A stretch of 64,000 bases of DNA from CAG-411 sp045124315 (GTDB lineage: Bacteria; Bacillota; Clostridia; Lachnospirales; Lachnospiraceae), in assembly GCA_045124315.1 (NCBI GenBank), contig JBGVLO010000176.1, positions 62,001 through 126,000 of the forward strand, read 5' to 3'. The position numbers were made by a program, and so were the translations under genes. Below, piece after piece: positions 60,988 to 64,000 of this stretch. Under the pieces are notes generated by a model. That model did not search any database and had not been told where the DNA came from. It saw only the letters and a list, made by a program, of their open reading frames with translations. How positions within the stretch are numbered: position 1 is the first letter of the stretch; every line of letters starts with the position of its first letter.

Positions 60988-61889
60988 TAGAACTGTCACA
61001 GGTTTCAAAAACATTTACAAAGGAATCCATTTTAGAAAATATCAATTTGTCGATTCCAGAGGGACATATCTACGGTTTGATCGGTACCAACGGCGCAGGA
61101 AAAAGTACGCTACTTCGGTTGATGGCCGGTATTTATAAACCGGACAGGGGAAATGTCATATTAGATAATATGACGGTCTTCCAAAATCCAAAGGCAAAGG
61201 GTCAATTATTTTTTATCCCGGATGACCTGTTTTTCCCAACCAACGCAAATCCTCTGGATATGGCAAGCTACTATCAGGGAATTTATCCGGATTTTGACCG
61301 TGCCCGCTATGAAAAATTATTGAAGGCATTTTCCCTTCCGCCAAAAAAGGCCGTAAAAAATATGAGTAAGGGAATGAAACGCCAGGTTGCCATTCTTTGT
61401 GGTATCTGCTCCAACACAAAATATCTGTACTGCGATGAGACTTTTGACGGGTTAGACCCGATCATTCGTCAGAGTGTGAAAGCTTTATTGATGAAAGATC
61501 TGGAAGAACGCCAACTGACACCAATCATTGCCTCTCACAACCTTCGTGAGCAGGAGGACATATGCGAACAGATCGGAATTTTACATCATGGAAAGATTGT
61601 ACTGTCAAAGGATATTCTGGAGATGAAATATCAGATTTCCAAAGTAGAAGTCTGCTTTGAAACAGAAGAAGACGCACAAGCCTGTCTTGCAAAACTGGAC
61701 ATACACGATCTTGTGCAGAAAGGACCTTTGTATTTGTTCCATGCAAAGGGTGACCGGGAAGATGTCCTTGCTATTTTAAAACAGGCAAACACCACTTACT
61801 TAGATCTTCTTCCACTTACGCTGGAAGAAATATTTATTGATGAAATGGAGGCAATTGGTTATGACATCAAAAAACTTATTTTGGACTAA
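60984..61889 (+). CDS. ABC transporter ATP-binding protein (YtrB-like)
   Basis: 301 residues. Walker A GTNGAGKST (about 34-42), signature MSKGMKRQ in place of LSGGQ, Walker B YLYCDETFDGLDP, and switch His in ASHNLREQED. The last ~80 residues form the C-terminal regulatory part common to such ATPases. Co-operonic with the GntR gene (4-base overlap) and the permease (29-base overlap). Confidence 0.94.
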   Translation: MIELSQVSKTFTKESILENINLSIPEGHIYGLIGTNGAGKSTLLRLMAGIYKPDRGNVILDNMTVFQNPKAKGQLFFIPDDLFFPTNANPLDMASYYQGIYPDFDRARYEKLLKAFSLPPKKAVKNMSKGMKRQVAILCGICSNTKYLYCDETFDGLDPIIRQSVKALLMKDLEERQLTPIIASHNLREQEDICEQIGILHHGKIVLSKDILEMKYQISKVEVCFETEEDAQACLAKLDIHDLVQKGPLYLFHAKGDREDVLAILKQANTTYLDLLPLTLEEIFIDEMEAIGYDIKKLILD

Positions 61890-63762
61890 CATACTGGATC
61901 AATTAAAGCACAAAGTCTGGTTTTTCCTGCTTTGCACTTTATCTGCACTTGCCAGTGGTGTGTTCGTTATCTTTTTAAATGTGTATACTATAGAAAATTA
62001 TAACTACATGAGCGCAGCTGAGATCAGAGAAGAAATTATTGAATCCCTCAACGCAAGTGTTACCGCATATCCGGCTATTCTTTTCATAGGATTGGCGTTG
62101 TTAATTGCCTGTGTGGATTTTTCCTACCTGCATTCCAGAAAGAAAGTAGATTTCTATCACAGTCAGCCGGTATCGGAAGTATTTCGGTTCTTTTCCAGAT
62201 TAGGAACCAGTTTGCTTTGTATGGCAACGGCTTTGGGAATCAACCTGATCGTTACAGTGATCTATCTTGCAGCGAAAAATCTTTTGACAACCAATGCCCT
62301 GCATCTTCAAATGTACCAGTGTTTCTTAGTATTTCTGGTTGGTTTTGCCATGTACGGCATTGCGCAGGTTGCGGTTATTTTAACAAACAATTTGATCATG
62401 AGCATTTTGTTCACCATTGGTGCCCTTTCTTATGAAGCATTGGCACTCTTATGGTTGCAGGAATTAGCAGACACTGTATGCTTTCATGTTTATAATGCTA
62501 CAATGTTTGGATCCTTCCATTTTTCATCCATTCCCTTATATTTTATAAATTTTAGTAGAATTTATGTAAACAAAGATCTGCACAGCATTTTTGCCCAAGG
62601 TGACTGGCTTATGATTTTATGGATTCTTGGCTTGACCCTTCTGGCATATGGTCTTGGATTTTTTGCCTATCATATGCGCCGCTTTGACAAAGAAACCCCA
62701 TCCATGGCATTTTACCAGATTAAGCCATTCATCAAACTGCTGTTAGTAATAATAATGGAATTATTTATCTACAACCTTGTATATAAAGATCGTTCCACAC
62801 TTATTGTTCCTATTATCGTAGGTGCAGTATCCGCCATCCTTCTTCATATTATTTTGGAGGCATTGTTTAATCACAATTTAAAAGAGGTTTTAAAACCTTT
62901 TAATGTGGCTGCTACCACAGCAGGAATCGGTATCTGTTCGATTTTATTGGCTTCCAACGTTTATGACTGGACACATTATGATCATTATGTGCCAAAAGAA
63001 TCTCAGGTTACAGAAGCCGGAATCAGTTTTGATACTACAATATCAGACAAACCTTTTGGCTGTGACGCTGTTGTTTATACAAAAGATCAAACCGGAATTC
63101 ATACTATCATTGAACTGGAAAAACAGCTCATTGCCAACGAAGACCATACGGAAAAAAATGATTACCGTTATCATGAGTGCCACTTTGCAACAAGCACCAA
63201 TGACCAAGGGGAAAATCCTTGTGAATATGCATCATTTTATATTCATTACAAACTGAAGTCAGGAAAAACAGTAAAACGATACTTTGACATGGATTATAAT
63301 GAATTTGCAGATATTCCATTCAAAAATTTGCTTTCCGATCCTTCCGTGATACAAACGGTTACTTATCCTTTAAATCATAAAGAATTTTGGAAAGAGGATC
63401 AATATACCTACCTAACACTCTCTCGCAATTGTAGAGAACTAGCTCCTAGTACCCATCCGAAAATGAAAGGCTATCAAAAGATTCGTCGTTACAAGAAAGA
63501 TACCTATACAGGATTGCTGGAAGCGCTGCGTAAAGATTTAGAAACTGCAACACCGGAACAGATCCTTGGATTAGATCCTCATGACAGCTCGGGTCTCCTT
63601 TTATCTTTTGCTCAGTATAAGACACCGGAAATGTATATGGATGAGTATATGGAATCTTACCACTTTATCATCTATGACACGTACAAAAACACCCTTGCTT
63701 ATATTTACGGAGACACTTATGAGAATGCCCTTGCTTACGTTCATAAAAACAAAGAAAAATAG
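61861..63762 (+). CDS. ABC transporter permease with large extracellular domain
   Basis: 633 residues from ATG 61861 (TGGAGG nine bases upstream). About eight membrane segments in the first ~370 residues, including DFYHSQPVSEVFRF, a motif seen in permeases beside YtrA-type regulators. The remaining ~250 residues (from about 385) are soluble and probably extracellular, rich in Tyr, His and Lys. Together with the preceding ATPase it forms one exporter; the ligand is unknown, with a cell-wall antibiotic or peptide likely by analogy. Confidence 0.84.
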   Translation: MTSKNLFWTNILDQLKHKVWFFLLCTLSALASGVFVIFLNVYTIENYNYMSAAEIREEIIESLNASVTAYPAILFIGLALLIACVDFSYLHSRKKVDFYHSQPVSEVFRFFSRLGTSLLCMATALGINLIVTVIYLAAKNLLTTNALHLQMYQCFLVFLVGFAMYGIAQVAVILTNNLIMSILFTIGALSYEALALLWLQELADTVCFHVYNATMFGSFHFSSIPLYFINFSRIYVNKDLHSIFAQGDWLMILWILGLTLLAYGLGFFAYHMRRFDKETPSMAFYQIKPFIKLLLVIIMELFIYNLVYKDRSTLIVPIIVGAVSAILLHIILEALFNHNLKEVLKPFNVAATTAGIGICSILLASNVYDWTHYDHYVPKESQVTEAGISFDTTISDKPFGCDAVVYTKDQTGIHTIIELEKQLIANEDHTEKNDYRYHECHFATSTNDQGENPCEYASFYIHYKLKSGKTVKRYFDMDYNEFADIPFKNLLSDPSVIQTVTYPLNHKEFWKEDQYTYLTLSRNCRELAPSTHPKMKGYQKIRRYKKDTYTGLLEALRKDLETATPEQILGLDPHDSSGLLLSFAQYKTPEMYMDEYMESYHFIIYDTYKNTLAYIYGDTYENALAYVHKNKEK

Positions 63763-63817
63763 ACATTCTGCTCCAATACAGTCTGAATTTTAACAATTAA
63801 GAAAGTGTAAAGTATCT

Positions 63818-63864
63818 AAAAAAAGTGCTGTTATCCTTTTCCCAAAGGAGAGCGGCACTTTTTA
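63818..63864 (+). terminator. Terminator of the GntR-ABC operon
   Basis: AAAAAGTGC ... GCACTTTTT stem enclosing CCTTT...AAAGG, with a T run. Confidence 0.8.
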
Positions 63865-63883
63865 TTGTGCTATAAGAGAAAGT

Positions 63884-64000
63884 GTAACAGTTCAGCCGGG
63901 GGCTGTCCTGTTACGGCTCACAGCAAGTTTACGCATGCAAATTGCTGTGAGCCACACCTAATTTACACTTTCATACGTCCTTGCACAGCAATGTGTGCAA
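63884..64000. repeat. 136-bp composite palindromic element, copy 2 (cut by window edge)
   Basis: 117 bases matching 60387-60503 with about four differences, including compensated changes in the GGCTCACAGCAA / TTGCTGTGAGCC stem. It lies downstream of the ABC operon terminator, so copies 1 and 2 flank that operon in the same orientation. Confidence 0.88.

Overview
The window looks like chromosome of a motile, spore-forming, Gram-positive gut Clostridium, most likely a Lachnospiraceae. The reasons are moderate-to-low GC, strong GGAGG ribosome sites, chemotaxis genes, spmA and spmB, an AbrB-type regulator, a tryptophan T-box, ATP-dependent PEP carboxykinase, CDP-glycerol (teichoic acid) transferases, and typical family expansions (AAA-ATPase/PD-DExK, Uma2, DUF885, RND pumps with a coiled-coil insert). 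The species cannot be named from the sequence alone.

Layout. 1-5.7 kb, minus strand: a chemosensory operon (PAS histidine kinase, receiver plus degenerate HD-GYP, cheR, cheB, cheY, 5' part of cheA) behind a promoter, a structured leader RNA and an intrinsic terminator. 5.7-18.8 kb: two secreted surface proteins, one of 3423 residues. 18.8-21.4 kb: an accessory patch with two small-RNA/terminator/gene units, one of them a frameshifted PBECR4-like nuclease, around a decayed two-component system. 21.4-25.7 kb: pckA, convergent with a T-box-controlled trpBA pair. 25.8-31.9 kb: spmB, a decayed chemoreceptor, a DUF885 lipoprotein, an intact HD-GYP response regulator and an AlkD-like protein. 31.9-41.7 kb: RND transporter, chemoreceptor and two overlapping CDP-glycerol transferases. 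41.9-52.3 kb: tRNA-Lys, AAA/PD-DExK protein, AbrB regulator, spmA, a surface protein, MIF-like, Uma2, a PadR/DUF1700/DUF4097 operon, and bioY. 52.4-60.4 kb: an eight-gene amine or amino-acid oxidation module resembling opine oxidase / HcnABC plus an ornithine-cyclodeaminase-like enzyme, an AraC regulator, a P-II protein and an APC permease. 60.5-64 kb: a YtrA-type GntR/ABC operon.

Two things stand out. First, the oxidoreductase module: its two transcription units carry an identical 21-bp operator-like sequence over the -35 element, and both leaders contain a similar GGCGTC hairpin. Second, the intergenic space is filled with at least six families of short palindromic or MITE-like repeats. They include a 102-bp element with perfect 19-bp terminal inverted repeats and a 9-bp target duplication, a 130-bp element with 15-bp inverted repeats, and many GTAACAG hairpins. 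They sit just after stop codons, in leaders and upstream of promoters, so they probably affect termination and mRNA structure across the region.

Start codons were chosen from ribosome-binding sites, so several genes begin downstream of the longest open frame. All family assignments come from reading the protein sequences; no search was run.
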